This document shows positions 25,503 to 33,504 of a DNA stretch of 64,000 nt, piece by piece. Where the stretch lies: positions 434,001 to 498,000 of the forward strand of contig NZ_JAFFSX010000003.1 in assembly GCF_017948485.1 (NCBI RefSeq). Reading direction: 5' to 3'. The DNA is from Streptomyces sp. GESEQ-35 (GTDB taxonomy: Bacteria > Actinomycetota > Actinomycetes > Streptomycetales > Streptomycetaceae). A model generated the notes under the pieces. The model saw only the letters and a list, made by a program, of their open reading frames with translations. It was not told the origin of the DNA and did no database searches. Each line of letters opens with the position of its first letter. The stretch's first letter is position 1. Both the position numbers and the translations under genes were made by a program.

Positions 25503-26204
25503 CTAACGGCGCAGGGCATCTGGTTTCCCGGCCTCCACAGGCTGCGTGGAGTCGAGATGCGCCCAGACGATCAGCCGGTGGCTGTGCCCCCACTCCGGAT
25601 CGCAGGTGGTCAGCGTGAGATAGCGGCCCGCACGTGTGTACCCCGAATTACGTGGCACAGGGTCGATCACCTCAACGTCGGTGGGCACGGTTTTGTAGGG
25701 CCCTTTGTCGACCCTGTACGTGAACCAGGTCGTCCCGTCCGTCAGCACCACCGCATCGCCGCGCCTCAGCTCGGGAAAGTCCTTGAACGGGTCCCCGTAC
25801 GTGCGCCGATGGCCCGCGACCGAGAAGTTGCCCTTCTGACCGAGCTGGGCGGTGCGCGCGTAGTGGCCGAGGCCCTTCTTGAGGGTGCCGGTGGCGGTCC
25901 CCTCGAGCACGGGCTTGTTCCACGTGAAACCAAGACGCGGGATGTACATGACCGCGAAGGGCTTGCCGCTCTCGTACGCCGCCGGCCGCGCGGGAGCGGC
26001 CGGCGCAGCGGAAGGACCGGGGGTCGCCGTCGGTGTGGGCTGCACAGCACCGCGCGCCCACTGCTCCTCGAGCTGGTCGATCTGGTCGGCCATGACATGG
26101 TCGGCCTTCACACCGGTCCAGAACAGCACATAGACGACGAACAGGACGATCAACGTACCTACGGTGATACAGAGTTCGCTGACGGTCCTGACGACGACGC
26201 GCAC
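25503..26204 (-). CDS. Class E sortase (third copy)
   Basis: 233 aa, GTG start with GGAG 6 bp upstream. Membrane anchor at the very N-terminus (ELCITVGTLIVLFVVYVLFW), an Ala/Pro linker, then the catalytic His in SVAGHRRTYG, Cys in TLTTCDPEW and Arg in HSHRLIVWA. TLTTCDPEW (not TLTTCTP) and Trp-rich edges set it apart from the pair at 22593-24656, so it may have a different substrate. It is followed upstream by a DUF881 gene 21 bp away. Confidence 0.9.
   Translation of the reverse strand: MRVVVRTVSELCITVGTLIVLFVVYVLFWTGVKADHVMADQIDQLEEQWARGAVQPTPTATPGPSAAPAAPARPAAYESGKPFAVMYIPRLGFTWNKPVLEGTATGTLKKGLGHYARTAQLGQKGNFSVAGHRRTYGDPFKDFPELRRGDAVVLTDGTTWFTYRVDKGPYKTVPTDVEVIDPVPRNSGYTRAGRYLTLTTCDPEWGHSHRLIVWAHLDSTQPVEAGKPDALRR
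25916..25931. promoter_or_regulatory. Degenerate parS-like site
   Basis: TGTTCCACGTGAAACC differs from TGTTTCACGTGAAACA at two positions and lies inside the sortase coding sequence. ParB binding is uncertain. Confidence 0.35.
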
Positions 26205-26225
26205 CGGCAGCTCCTGAACGGACTC

Positions 26226-27005
26226 TCACTCCACGGGCTGGGCGTACTGCAGATCCACTGTGCCCGAGTAGCCGGGCAGAGTCACCGTCCCGTCCTCCTC
26301 GACTTTCCAGCCGAGCCCGTAGACGTTGACGTACACCATGTAGTTCTGGATCGCAGGGCTCTCGACAAGCGCCTTCTGTAGCTTCTCCGGGTCCCCGACT
26401 GCCGTGATCTTGTACGGCGGTGAGTAGACGCGGCCCTGAAGGATCAGGGTGTTGCCCACACAGCGCACGGCACTGGTCGAGATCAGCCGCTGGTCCATGA
26501 CCTTGATGCCCTCGGCGCCGCCCTGCCAGAGCGCGTTCACCACGGCCTGGAGGTCCTGCTGATGGATGACCAGGTAGTCGGGCTGCGGCTCGGGATAGCC
26601 GGGGAGCTTGGCGGTGGCATCCGGCGGGGCGTCGTTGAGGGTGACGGTGATCGCCTCGCCCTTGAGCTTCTGCGTGCCCGCGCCCTTCTCCAGGCCCGCC
26701 AGCTTCTCGTCCTCGGCCTTGCTGCTGCCGTCGTCCCGCTCGGCGAGCGCATCGATGTCATCACGAAGACCCGCGTTGGACTCGTCGAGCCGGCCGTTGT
26801 TGTGGCTGCGCTCCTGAATGAGGTCGGACAACTTGAGCAAGGAGTCGTCCGTGCGGATATTGGTGCCTTTGGCAGTATTGAAGCTGGTGAAGAAAATGAG
26901 TCCCGCGAGGGCGAAGACACCCGCCGTGAGCACCCGCACAGGCCGGAAACGGCGTCCGCGGGCAGGACTGGACCCCGTACCGGGAGAGTCGGCAGAATTG
27001 CTCAA
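26226..27005 (-). CDS. DUF881 family protein
   Basis: 259 aa with a TTG start preceded by an AAGGG-rich site. Signal anchor LTAGVFALAGLIFFTSFNTA (about 27-46), then an extracellular coiled-coil-like part (LLKLSDLIQERSHNN) and the DUF881 core (ITVTLNDAP, VNALWQGGAEGIKVMDQRL, VYSPPYKITAVG). The family lies beside crgA and division genes in actinobacteria and resembles the YlxW/YlxX proteins of Bacillus. The exact role is unknown; a part in the cell envelope or division is likely. Divergent from crgA. Confidence 0.85.
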   Translation of the reverse strand: MSNSADSPGTGSSPARGRRFRPVRVLTAGVFALAGLIFFTSFNTAKGTNIRTDDSLLKLSDLIQERSHNNGRLDESNAGLRDDIDALAERDDGSSKAEDEKLAGLEKGAGTQKLKGEAITVTLNDAPPDATAKLPGYPEPQPDYLVIHQQDLQAVVNALWQGGAEGIKVMDQRLISTSAVRCVGNTLILQGRVYSPPYKITAVGDPEKLQKALVESPAIQNYMVYVNVYGLGWKVEEDGTVTLPGYSGTVDLQYAQPVE

Positions 27006-27147
27006 CGTACCCTTATCTCCTTCGGCGCCGCGGAAGCACTACGCTAACGGACGCCCGGGGGAGCGCTAAGAGTCCCCTTGTACGCTGCCCCGGAGCCCGC
27101 CCCAGTTCCCTGCGCGGCCACGCAGCGCATCGACAGGAGAGACCCTC

Positions 27148-27402
27148 GTGCCGAAGTCACGTATCCGCAAGAAGGCCGACTACACGCCGCCGCCGGCGAA
27201 GCAGGCGACCGCGATCAAGCTCACCAGCCGCACCTGGGTCGCGCCGGTCATGCTGGCCATGTTCCTCATCGGCCTGGCATGGATCGTCGTCTTCTACGTC
27301 ACCGACGGCTCACTGCCCATCGACGGTCTCGACAACTGGAACATCGTCGTGGGCTTCGGCTTCATCGCCGCCGGTTTCGGCGTCTCGACGCAGTGGAAGT
27401 AG
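27148..27402 (+). CDS. crgA: Cell division protein CrgA
   Basis: 84 aa, GTG start. It has a basic N-terminus ([15 protein letters not shown]) and two transmembrane helices ([36 protein letters not shown]), exactly the CrgA layout. In Streptomyces CrgA restrains FtsZ ring formation in aerial hyphae; in mycobacteria it recruits PBPs and FtsI. It is monocistronic and divergent from the DUF881 gene. Confidence 0.95.
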   Translation: MPKSRIRKKADYTPPPAKQATAIKLTSRTWVAPVMLAMFLIGLAWIVVFYVTDGSLPIDGLDNWNIVVGFGFIAAGFGVSTQWK

Positions 27403-27449
27403 CGGCCACCGGCCGGTGAACACAGCTCTGCCCAGGGCTATCCGCTGAG

Positions 27450-27664
27450 TTATCCACAACTTGCAAAGATTTCCACACCCCGCCTGGGGATAAAGAACGA
27501 CGATCTGTGGATAACCCACCGAGTGTTGACGCCGGTACGACAGTCGCACGACAGATTCGGAAACACGTTCGTCCCCTGCCTGACCTGCGGAAACACAGGT
27601 CCATGGCAGGGGGCACAACTGTTCCCACACAGCGTGCACAAGATCCGCCACACGCTGTGGACAA
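27450..27664. promoter_or_regulatory. DnaA-box cluster between crgA and the rhomboid gene
   Basis: Exact boxes: TTATCCACA at 27450-27458; the same on the minus strand at 27506-27514; TTGTCCACA on the minus strand at 27656-27664. TGGGGATAA at 27485-27493 has one mismatch. The genes on both sides converge, so no promoter is expected here. It lies about 19 kb from oriC. Clusters of high-affinity DnaA boxes outside oriC are known in S. coelicolor and limit initiation by titrating DnaA. Confidence 0.75.
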
Positions 27665-27673
27665 TGCTGGGGA

Positions 27674-28582
27674 TCAAGTGAGCTGGGCGGTCCTCAAGAG
27701 AGTCACACCGACGATCACGGCCAGGAACAGCACACAGCTGCCGTACTGGACGAGGTTCCGCCGCTCGCGCGGGGCGTGGACCATGGCGTAGCCGATGACG
27801 AGTCCGCCGACGAGTCCGCCGATGTGGGCCTGCCAGGCGATGTTGCTCCACCCGAAGGTGAAGATCAGGTTGATCACCAGGAGGGCGATGATCGGCCGCA
27901 TGTCGTAGTTCAGGCGGCGTACGAGGACGGCGGTGGCGCCGAAGAGGCCGAAGATGGCGCCGGAGGCGCCGAGCGAGGCCGTGGTCGGGGACTCGATCAG
28001 ATAGGTCAGGGCGCCGCCCGCCAGCCCGGAGACCAGGTAGAGGGCGATATAGCGGGCCCGGCCCAGGGCGGCTTCGAGGGGGCCGCCGAGCCACCACAGG
28101 CTGAGCATGTTGAAGGCGATGTGCCAGGGGGCCTCGTGTGTGAACATCGCCGTGAACATGCGGTACCACTCGCCCTCGGCGACGCCTTCGGTGGGTACGA
28201 AGGGGGCCGGGGGCCATTCGCCGATGAGATACAGGTCGTTCAGGAGCGACGACGATGACCGGACCGCGATGAAGACCGCGATGTTGATCCCGATCAGGAT
28301 CTTGGTGATCAGTCGCGGGTCGGCGGTGACGGTGCCGCCTGCGATGGTGCGGGGCCGGGCTGCGGTGGGTGAGACGCCGGTGCCGGCGGCGCCACGGACG
28401 CATTCGGGGCACTGGAAGCCGACGGAGGCGCTGACCATGCACTCGGGGCAGATGGGGCGCTCGCAGCGGGTGCAGCGCACGCCGGTCTCGCGGCCCGGGT
28501 GCCGGTAGCAGACGGGTGCGCTCTGTGCGGGCTGAGGGCCCTGGTCGTCCGGGCCCTGCGGGCTGCCTGGCGCCTGGTCCAT
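27674..28582 (-). CDS. Rhomboid-family intramembrane serine protease
   Basis: 302 aa, ATG at 28582 after GAGGGG. The N-terminus carries a zinc-binding module (CYRHPGRETGVRCTRC, CPECMVSASVGFQCPEC, eight Cys/His). Six transmembrane helices follow. The active-site Ser is in LGASGAIFGLFG and the His in WQAHIGGLVGG; the usual HxxxN is HIAFNMLSLWWLG. It cleaves membrane proteins within the bilayer; substrates are unknown. The zinc-ribbon plus rhomboid architecture is typical of actinobacteria. Confidence 0.92.
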   Translation of the reverse strand: MDQAPGSPQGPDDQGPQPAQSAPVCYRHPGRETGVRCTRCERPICPECMVSASVGFQCPECVRGAAGTGVSPTAARPRTIAGGTVTADPRLITKILIGINIAVFIAVRSSSSLLNDLYLIGEWPPAPFVPTEGVAEGEWYRMFTAMFTHEAPWHIAFNMLSLWWLGGPLEAALGRARYIALYLVSGLAGGALTYLIESPTTASLGASGAIFGLFGATAVLVRRLNYDMRPIIALLVINLIFTFGWSNIAWQAHIGGLVGGLVIGYAMVHAPRERRNLVQYGSCVLFLAVIVGVTLLRTAQLT

Positions 28583-28614
28583 GGGATCCCCTCGGTCGTC
28601 GTGCTCATAAGAAC

Positions 28615-28646
28615 CGCCCCGCCCATCCTTACGGATGAGCGGGGCG
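28615..28646. terminator. Hairpin between cyclophilin and rhomboid genes
   Basis: CGCCCCGC..ATCC pairs with GGAT..GCGGGGCG (14 positions, one mismatch, loop TTAC). On the minus strand it ends the cyclophilin transcript and is followed by GGTTCTTATG. Confidence 0.7.
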
Positions 28647-28690
28647 TTTGGTTCCCTGCGGGGCGCTTCGGGCATCCGCCCCTCGAGGGC

Positions 28691-29224
28691 TCAGCCCTCG
28701 CGGGTCTCGACGACGACCGACTCGATGACGACGTCGTTGACCGGGCGGTCGGTGCGCGGGTTGGTCTGGGCGGTCGCGATGGCGTCGATGACCTTCTGGC
28801 TCGCCGCGTCCGTGACCTCACCGAAGATGGTGTGCTTGCGGTTCAGCCAGGTCGTCGGGGCGACGGTGAAGAAGAACTGCGAGCCGTTGGTGCCCGGACC
28901 GGCGTTGGCCATGGCCAGCAGGTAGGGCTTGTCGAAGGAGAGGTCCGGGTGGAACTCGTCCTCGAACTGGTAGCCGGGACCCCCGGTGCCATTGCCCAGC
29001 GGGTCACCGCCCTGGATCATGAAGCCGCTGATCACCCGGTGGAAGACCGTGCCGTCGTAGAGCTTGTTGGTGGACCGCTCGCCAGTGGTCGGGTTGGTCC
29101 ATTCACGCTCGCCGTTGGCGAGCTCGACAAAGTTCCGGACCGTCTTGGGCGTGTGGTTCGGCAGGAGCCGGACTTCGATGTCGCCGCTGTTGGTCTTCAG
29201 GGTGGCGTAAAGCTGCTCAGCCAC
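28691..29224 (-). CDS. ppiA: Peptidyl-prolyl cis-trans isomerase, cyclophilin type
   Basis: 177 aa from the GTG at 29224 (VAEQLYATLKTNSGDIEVRL), with GGAAGG upstream. Cyclophilin motifs: TVFHRVISGFMIQGGDP (catalytic Arg), GPGTNGSQFFFTVAP and HTIFGEV. No signal peptide, so it is a cytoplasmic foldase. It is the common single-domain PpiA of streptomycetes. Confidence 0.93.
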   Translation of the reverse strand: MAEQLYATLKTNSGDIEVRLLPNHTPKTVRNFVELANGEREWTNPTTGERSTNKLYDGTVFHRVISGFMIQGGDPLGNGTGGPGYQFEDEFHPDLSFDKPYLLAMANAGPGTNGSQFFFTVAPTTWLNRKHTIFGEVTDAASQKVIDAIATAQTNPRTDRPVNDVVIESVVVETREG

Positions 29225-29543
29225 GATCTGCCTTCCGTTGTCTTCCTGTGACCCCCTGATCCTCGCACGGTCCACGCCCTACGTCGCCCGCCGCCCTGTT
29301 CCGCACCGGTTTGCCTGCGTGTCGCTTGGGAGAAATCCGGGCGAGTGGCCCCGGGGCGGGGGCGCGGAGCAGCGATCCGTGGCATTGTCGACGACAAGCT
29401 CCTGTTGCCCCGTATTCATCCGCTATTGCACTTGATCCATGACCCGGATGCCCGCTCTCACATGCCTCGGGGTGCACCTGGAGGCATGATCCGTAAAAGG
29501 GTGGATAGCCGAAATACCGTACGCCACCGAGGAGGAGGATCCC
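29225..29543. other. Divergent intergenic region with inverted repeat
   Basis: About 320 bp between ppiA and the DUF5324 gene. CATGCCTC (29461-29468) and GAGGCATG (29481-29488) flank the palindrome GGTGCACC (29471-29478), 56 bp before the DUF5324 start. No gene seen. Confidence 0.35.
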
Positions 29544-30245
29544 GTGACCCGCATCGACAGCGTGCGCGCCGCGACCGGCTCGGCGAAGGACAGCGTGCTG
29601 CACGCCGCGGAAGTGGTGGCGCCCTACGCCGACACGGCCAAGGACAGGGCCACGCACTATGCGCACGAGGCACGCGTACGGCTTGCGCCGAAGGTGTCGC
29701 TGGCCGCCGAGCAGGCCCGCACCCAGTACGGCGTGTATGTCGTGCCGCGCCTGGAGCAGGCCCGTACACATGTACCGCCGAAGGTCGACCAGGCCGCCCA
29801 TGAGGCTGCCGTCCGTACTCGCAAGGCTGCCAGGCAGGCCGCCGACTACTCCAAGCCGCGGATCGAGCAGGCGGTGGCCGCGGCAGGGCCCGCCAAGGAC
29901 GAGGCCACCGCTCGGAGCGCCGCCGCGCTGGCCGCGCTGCGCAGCCATGTCTCGGCCGAGGACATCCAGAAGCTGGACCGCAGGCACGAGCGGCGGGCGC
30001 GAGCCGGTCGGCTGGCCAAGGCACTGGCAGTTCTGGGTGTGCTGGCGGGTGGCGCCTTCGCCGCCTGGAAGTGGTGGGACAAGCAGGCCAACCCCGACTG
30101 GCTGGTCGAGCCGCCCGCCGCGACGGAGGTGTCCGAGGGTGGCAGGCTCACGTCGGTGGACGGCACGGGTCAGGCCGTGCTCGATCCCGAGGTGCAGGCC
30201 AAGGAGGCCGAGGAGGAAGCCGCCAAGCGCGACGAGGGTCGGTGA
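29544..30245 (+). CDS. DUF5324 family protein
   Basis: 233 aa, GTG start after AGGAGGAGG. The first about 150 residues are a long amphipathic, Ala/Lys/Arg-rich helix region with quasi-repeats (YADTAKDRATHYAHEARVRL, YSKPRIEQAVAAAGPAKDEA), resembling apolipoprotein-like or membrane-scaffolding helices. A transmembrane segment follows (LAKALAVLGVLAGGAFAAW) and then an acidic tail. Conserved in streptomycetes, function unknown. It may associate with the membrane surface. It ends at the strong terminator at 30272. Confidence 0.85.
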   Translation: MTRIDSVRAATGSAKDSVLHAAEVVAPYADTAKDRATHYAHEARVRLAPKVSLAAEQARTQYGVYVVPRLEQARTHVPPKVDQAAHEAAVRTRKAARQAADYSKPRIEQAVAAAGPAKDEATARSAAALAALRSHVSAEDIQKLDRRHERRARAGRLAKALAVLGVLAGGAFAAWKWWDKQANPDWLVEPPAATEVSEGGRLTSVDGTGQAVLDPEVQAKEAEEEAAKRDEGR

Positions 30246-30271
30246 GCGTTCCGGCAGATCGCGTCAATTGT

Positions 30272-30311
30272 GCGGTGGGGCGGGAGACTTGAGGGTCTCC
30301 CGCCCCACCGC
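30272..30311 (+). terminator. Terminator of the DUF5324 gene
   Basis: A 17-bp perfect stem (GCGGTGGGGCGGGAGAC) and 6-nt loop, 27 bp after the stop. A parS-like site begins 3 bp beyond it. Confidence 0.88.
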
Positions 30312-30313
30312 GA

Positions 30314-30329
30314 TGTTTCACGTGGAACA
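30314..30329. promoter_or_regulatory. parS site (one mismatch)
   Basis: TGTTTCACGTGGAACA, one difference from the consensus TGTTTCACGTGAAACA. It is intergenic, directly after the DUF5324 terminator, and a likely ParB-binding site. Confidence 0.75.
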
Positions 30330-30594
30330 GTCGTGCCTTGTCCAGCCGGGCACGTGTTTACGCGCTCCGCTCACGATGACGTTTGCAACGGTCCAGTTGT
30401 GCAGGTTCCGCACAGACTTCCTTAACGGAACGCATTCCCCTGGTTACCCGCATCCGTTCACGCCAGCTCACACACCGCACGCAGGTCGGAGCGCCCCACT
30501 CGCACCACGTCGGACACGGGCGTGACCATCCCGCCGCCTCCACTCGCTGCGCCTGTTTGCGCAAATATCTGCAACGCCGCCGGGCCTGTATCGC

Positions 30595-30608
30595 GTGACG
30601 CACGTCAC
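30595..30608. other. Short inverted repeat
   Basis: GTGACG-CA-CGTCAC within the 350-bp gap between the parS site at 30314 and the tRNA-Ala terminator. Its role is unknown; the rest of that gap shows no gene. Confidence 0.25.
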
Positions 30609-30632
30609 CCCTGAAATCCAGCCCAACGAAAA

Positions 30633-30667
30633 GACCGGCCAGGAGCCACTAAGGCACCTGACCGGTC
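30633..30667 (-). terminator. Terminator of tRNA-Ala
   Basis: GACCGG-C-CAGG-A-GCC pairs with GGC-A-CCTG-A-CCGGTC around ACTAA (13 pairs, two mismatches). On the minus strand it is followed by TTTTCG, a T-rich tail. Confidence 0.75.
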
Positions 30668-30674
30668 CGAGGTG

Positions 30675-30747
30675 TGGAGCCTAGGGGAGTCGAACCCCTG
30701 ACATCTGCCATGCAAAGACAGCGCTCTACCAACTGAGCTAAGGCCCC
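30675..30747 (-). tRNA. tRNA-Ala (TGC), CCA not encoded
   Basis: The minus strand starts GGGGCCTTAGCTCAGTTGG and ends AGGCTCC-A. Anticodon loop CTTTGCATG gives TGC; the D-arm AGCTCAGTTGGTAGAGC and T-arm GGGGTTCGACTCCCC are intact. The acceptor stem pairs with one G-U. CCA is absent from the DNA. Confidence 0.93.
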
Positions 30748-30929
30748 GGAAGACAGGCGTCCGACCGGAAGAACCGCATACCGGCGGGCGCCGCAGACCA
30801 GAGTACCGGGTCGCCCCCCGTATCTCGCAAAACGATTGGGGGTCCCGATGGACGGCCACTCTCCGTAAGATGCTCGGCGTGGTTCGCGACAGCGAACCGC
30901 CGTTTTGGGGAAAGCGATGGGGAGACGCA

Positions 30930-31478
30930 ATGGACGCCGCACAGCAGGAAGCCACCGCAAGAGCGCGGGAACTGCAGCGGAACTGGTATGGGGAGCCGCT
31001 GGGGGCGCTCTTCCGTAAGCTGATAGACGATCTTGGCCTCAACCAGGCTCGTCTCGCGGGGGTACTGGGCCTGTCCGCACCAATGCTGTCGCAGCTGATG
31101 AGCGGCCAGCGGGCGAAGATCGGCAATCCCGCCGTGGTCCAGCGGGTGCAGTTGTTGCAGGACCTGGCCGGGCAGGTCGCGGACGGCAGCGTGAGTGCGG
31201 CCGAGGCGACTGAACGCATGGAAGAGATCAAGAAGTCGCAGGGGGGCTCGGTGCTCAGTAACACCACGACCACAACCAGCAGTTCGGGAGCGCCGACGGT
31301 CAAGCGCGTGGTCCGCGAGATCCAGTCGCTGCTGCGCTCGGTGGCGGCGGCGGGAGACATCATCGAGGCGGCGGACACCCTCGCCCCGACCCACCCGGAA
31401 CTGGCAGAGTTCCTCCGGGTGTACGGCGCGGGCCGCACCTCCGACGCAGTCGCGCACTACCAGTCCCACCAGAGCTGA
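30930..31478 (+). CDS. Helix-turn-helix DNA-binding protein
   Basis: 182 aa from the ATG at 30930 (GGGGAG upstream). The N-terminal part has an XRE-like fold: LNQARLAGVLGLSAPMLSQL followed by MSGQRAKIGNPAVVQR. A Thr/Ser-rich linker (SNTTTTTSSSGAP) separates it from a C-terminal helical domain (VVREIQSLLRSVAAAGDIIE, LAEFLRVYGAGRTSDAVAHY). Conserved in streptomycetes near this locus. It is followed by a Ser/Thr kinase gene on the same strand 241 bp downstream. The target is unknown. Confidence 0.82.
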   Translation: MDAAQQEATARARELQRNWYGEPLGALFRKLIDDLGLNQARLAGVLGLSAPMLSQLMSGQRAKIGNPAVVQRVQLLQDLAGQVADGSVSAAEATERMEEIKKSQGGSVLSNTTTTTSSSGAPTVKRVVREIQSLLRSVAAAGDIIEAADTLAPTHPELAEFLRVYGAGRTSDAVAHYQSHQS

Positions 31479-31719
31479 ACGGCGGGCCCGGTCACCGAAG
31501 GGGGTTCGGCAGCCGGGTCGACGGCCGAGGAGAAGCGCCAGGGTCAGCGGAGCACGGGGGCCGCGGGCTACGGGGGCTGGTGGGGTACGGGGGCCACAGG
31601 CTTGCGGGACCGCAGGCTTACGGGGGTATCGCTCATCCAACTGAGGGCGGCAGGAGTCGTATTGCTCGTCGAGGGGGAAGCAAGGGGGACAGCCGAAGGG
31701 GGAGGAGCGACGCACAGCC

Positions 31720-33438
31720 ATGGGTGAGGTCTTCGCTGGCCGGTATGAACTGGCCGACCCGATCGGACGCGGCGGTGTGGGCGCCGTGTGGCGCGCCTGG
31801 GACCACCGCAGGCGCCGCTATGTCGCCGCCAAGGTGCTTCAGCAGAGCGACGCGCACTCGCTGCTGCGCTTTGTGCGGGAGCAGGCGCTGCGGATCGATC
31901 ACCCCCATGTGCTCGCGCCCGCCAGCTGGGCCGCCGACGACGACAAGGTCCTGTTCACCATGGATCTGGTCGCCGGCGGCTCGCTGGTCCATCTGATCGG
32001 GGACTACGGCCCCCTGCCGGCGCCGTTCGTCTGCACTCTGCTCGACCAGCTCCTCTCGGGGCTGGCCGCGGTGCATGCGGAAGGCGTCGTGCACCGCGAC
32101 ATCAAGCCCGCGAACGTGCTGCTGGAGGCCACCGGCACGGGTCGGCCGCGGCTGCGGCTGTCGGACTTCGGCATCGCCATGCGCCTGGGCGAGCCGCGGC
32201 TGACGGAGACCAATCTCGTGGTGGGAACGCCCGGTTATCTGGCGCCCGAGCAGATGATGGGCGCGGAACCGGACTTCCCCGCAGACCTGTTCGCCGTCGG
32301 GCTGGTGGCGCTGTATCTGCTGGAGGGCGCCAAGCCGGACGCCAAGGCACTCATCCAGTACTTCGCTGAGCACGGGACGCCTGGGGCGCCCACGGGCATT
32401 CCCGAGCCGCTGTGGCAGGTCGTGGCCACGCTGCTGCAACCGGATCCGCAGGCACGGTTCCGCACGGCCACGGGCGCGCGCAAGGCGCTCGCCTCGGCCG
32501 CGGAGCTCCTCCCGGAGGGCGGCCCCGACGACGAGCTGATCGAGATCTTCGACCAACTCGGCCCGCTTCCCCCGGGGTTCGTCCCCGACGGACCGCTCAA
32601 GCCCGCACCGGGAGTGGATCCGCTCAGGGGCGGGCGCGGGCCGACCGCCGGGCGAGGCGAAGGGGATGCGTCGGGCACGGGTTCCGTACCGAACGACTCC
32701 GGCACAGGGCATGTGTCGGCCGGCTCCGCCCCGGGGTACATGACGGCCGACCCTGCGGGGCACGGACCGGCCGGCTCCGGTGCGGGGCACATACCGGCTG
32801 GCTCCGGTGCGGGTTCCCGACCGAACGGCTCCGGCATGGGCTCTGTACCGACCGGTCCGGGTGCCGTCGTCGTACCGGCTGATCTGCGGCAGGAGACCGA
32901 TCCACGGCAGCCGGGCACTCCGGGGCAGGGCACCGATCCCCGACTGCCAACGGGCTCGCAGCCGCCGAGCATGTCGGACACCGGCAGCTTCCACCTGCCG
33001 CCCCCTCAGGCCACCGACTCCTCTCGTCGGACGCCGCCCGCGGACGCCCAGGCCCAGGCACAGCCCCCAGCCCAGGCTCAGCACCATCGGCATCCAGAGC
33101 CCCAGCCATACGAGGGCAGCCAACCAAGCCCTGCCCCCTTGTCCCCCTACTCGCCTTACGACCCCACGCATGTCCTGTCCTCCCCCCAGCCGCACACACC
33201 GCGCCACTCCACTCAGGCCCTGACACCGGTGTCGCACCCTCGCGCTGATGCCTCTACTGCTTCGTACACCGCTCAAGACCCGCAGGTTCCACCTTCCGCG
33301 CAGGCAATTTCGCAGCCACGCCACCGTGCGGCCCGCCGGCCCCGCCGCCCCGGCCCACCGGCGAAGGTGGCCGTCCCGCTGCTGCTGCTCGCCCTGGCCT
33401 GCTACGCGGTGGGGTTCTGGGCGCTGACGCGCCTCTGA
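31720..33438 (+). CDS. Tail-anchored Ser/Thr protein kinase
   Basis: 572 aa. The kinase domain (1-265) has GRGGVGAVWRAWD, AAKVLQQ (catalytic Lys), HRDIKPANVLLEA, DFGIAMRLG and LAPEQ, so all catalytic residues are present. About 280 residues of Gly/Ser/Pro/Gln-rich linker follow, with repeats of the type GSGAGHIPAGSGAG. A single transmembrane helix at the very end (VAVPLLLLALACYAVGFWAL) leaves almost nothing outside, unlike PknB. It therefore probably reads an intracellular or membrane signal rather than an extracellular ligand. Substrates are unknown. Confidence 0.9.
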   Translation: MGEVFAGRYELADPIGRGGVGAVWRAWDHRRRRYVAAKVLQQSDAHSLLRFVREQALRIDHPHVLAPASWAADDDKVLFTMDLVAGGSLVHLIGDYGPLPAPFVCTLLDQLLSGLAAVHAEGVVHRDIKPANVLLEATGTGRPRLRLSDFGIAMRLGEPRLTETNLVVGTPGYLAPEQMMGAEPDFPADLFAVGLVALYLLEGAKPDAKALIQYFAEHGTPGAPTGIPEPLWQVVATLLQPDPQARFRTATGARKALASAAELLPEGGPDDELIEIFDQLGPLPPGFVPDGPLKPAPGVDPLRGGRGPTAGRGEGDASGTGSVPNDSGTGHVSAGSAPGYMTADPAGHGPAGSGAGHIPAGSGAGSRPNGSGMGSVPTGPGAVVVPADLRQETDPRQPGTPGQGTDPRLPTGSQPPSMSDTGSFHLPPPQATDSSRRTPPADAQAQAQPPAQAQHHRHPEPQPYEGSQPSPAPLSPYSPYDPTHVLSSPQPHTPRHSTQALTPVSHPRADASTASYTAQDPQVPPSAQAISQPRHRAARRPRRPGPPAKVAVPLLLLALACYAVGFWALTRL

Positions 33439-33453
33439 GCTCAGCCCGCAAGA

Positions 33454-33493
33454 ACCCGAAGTCACCCATGTCGGGAGGGACCCGAAGTCACCC
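33454..33493. repeat. Two 14-bp direct repeats between convergent genes
   Basis: ACCCGAAGTCACCC occurs at 33454-33467 and 33480-33493. The 66-bp gap between the kinase and the next convergent gene holds nothing else. Confidence 0.5.
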
Positions 33494-33504
33494 CGGCCTC
33501 GGCC

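Noticed and set aside
31569..31626. Three copies of TACGGGGG upstream of the kinase gene
   Set aside because: Short G-rich words with irregular spacing (17 and 33 bp) in a G-rich leader; no support for a regulatory role.
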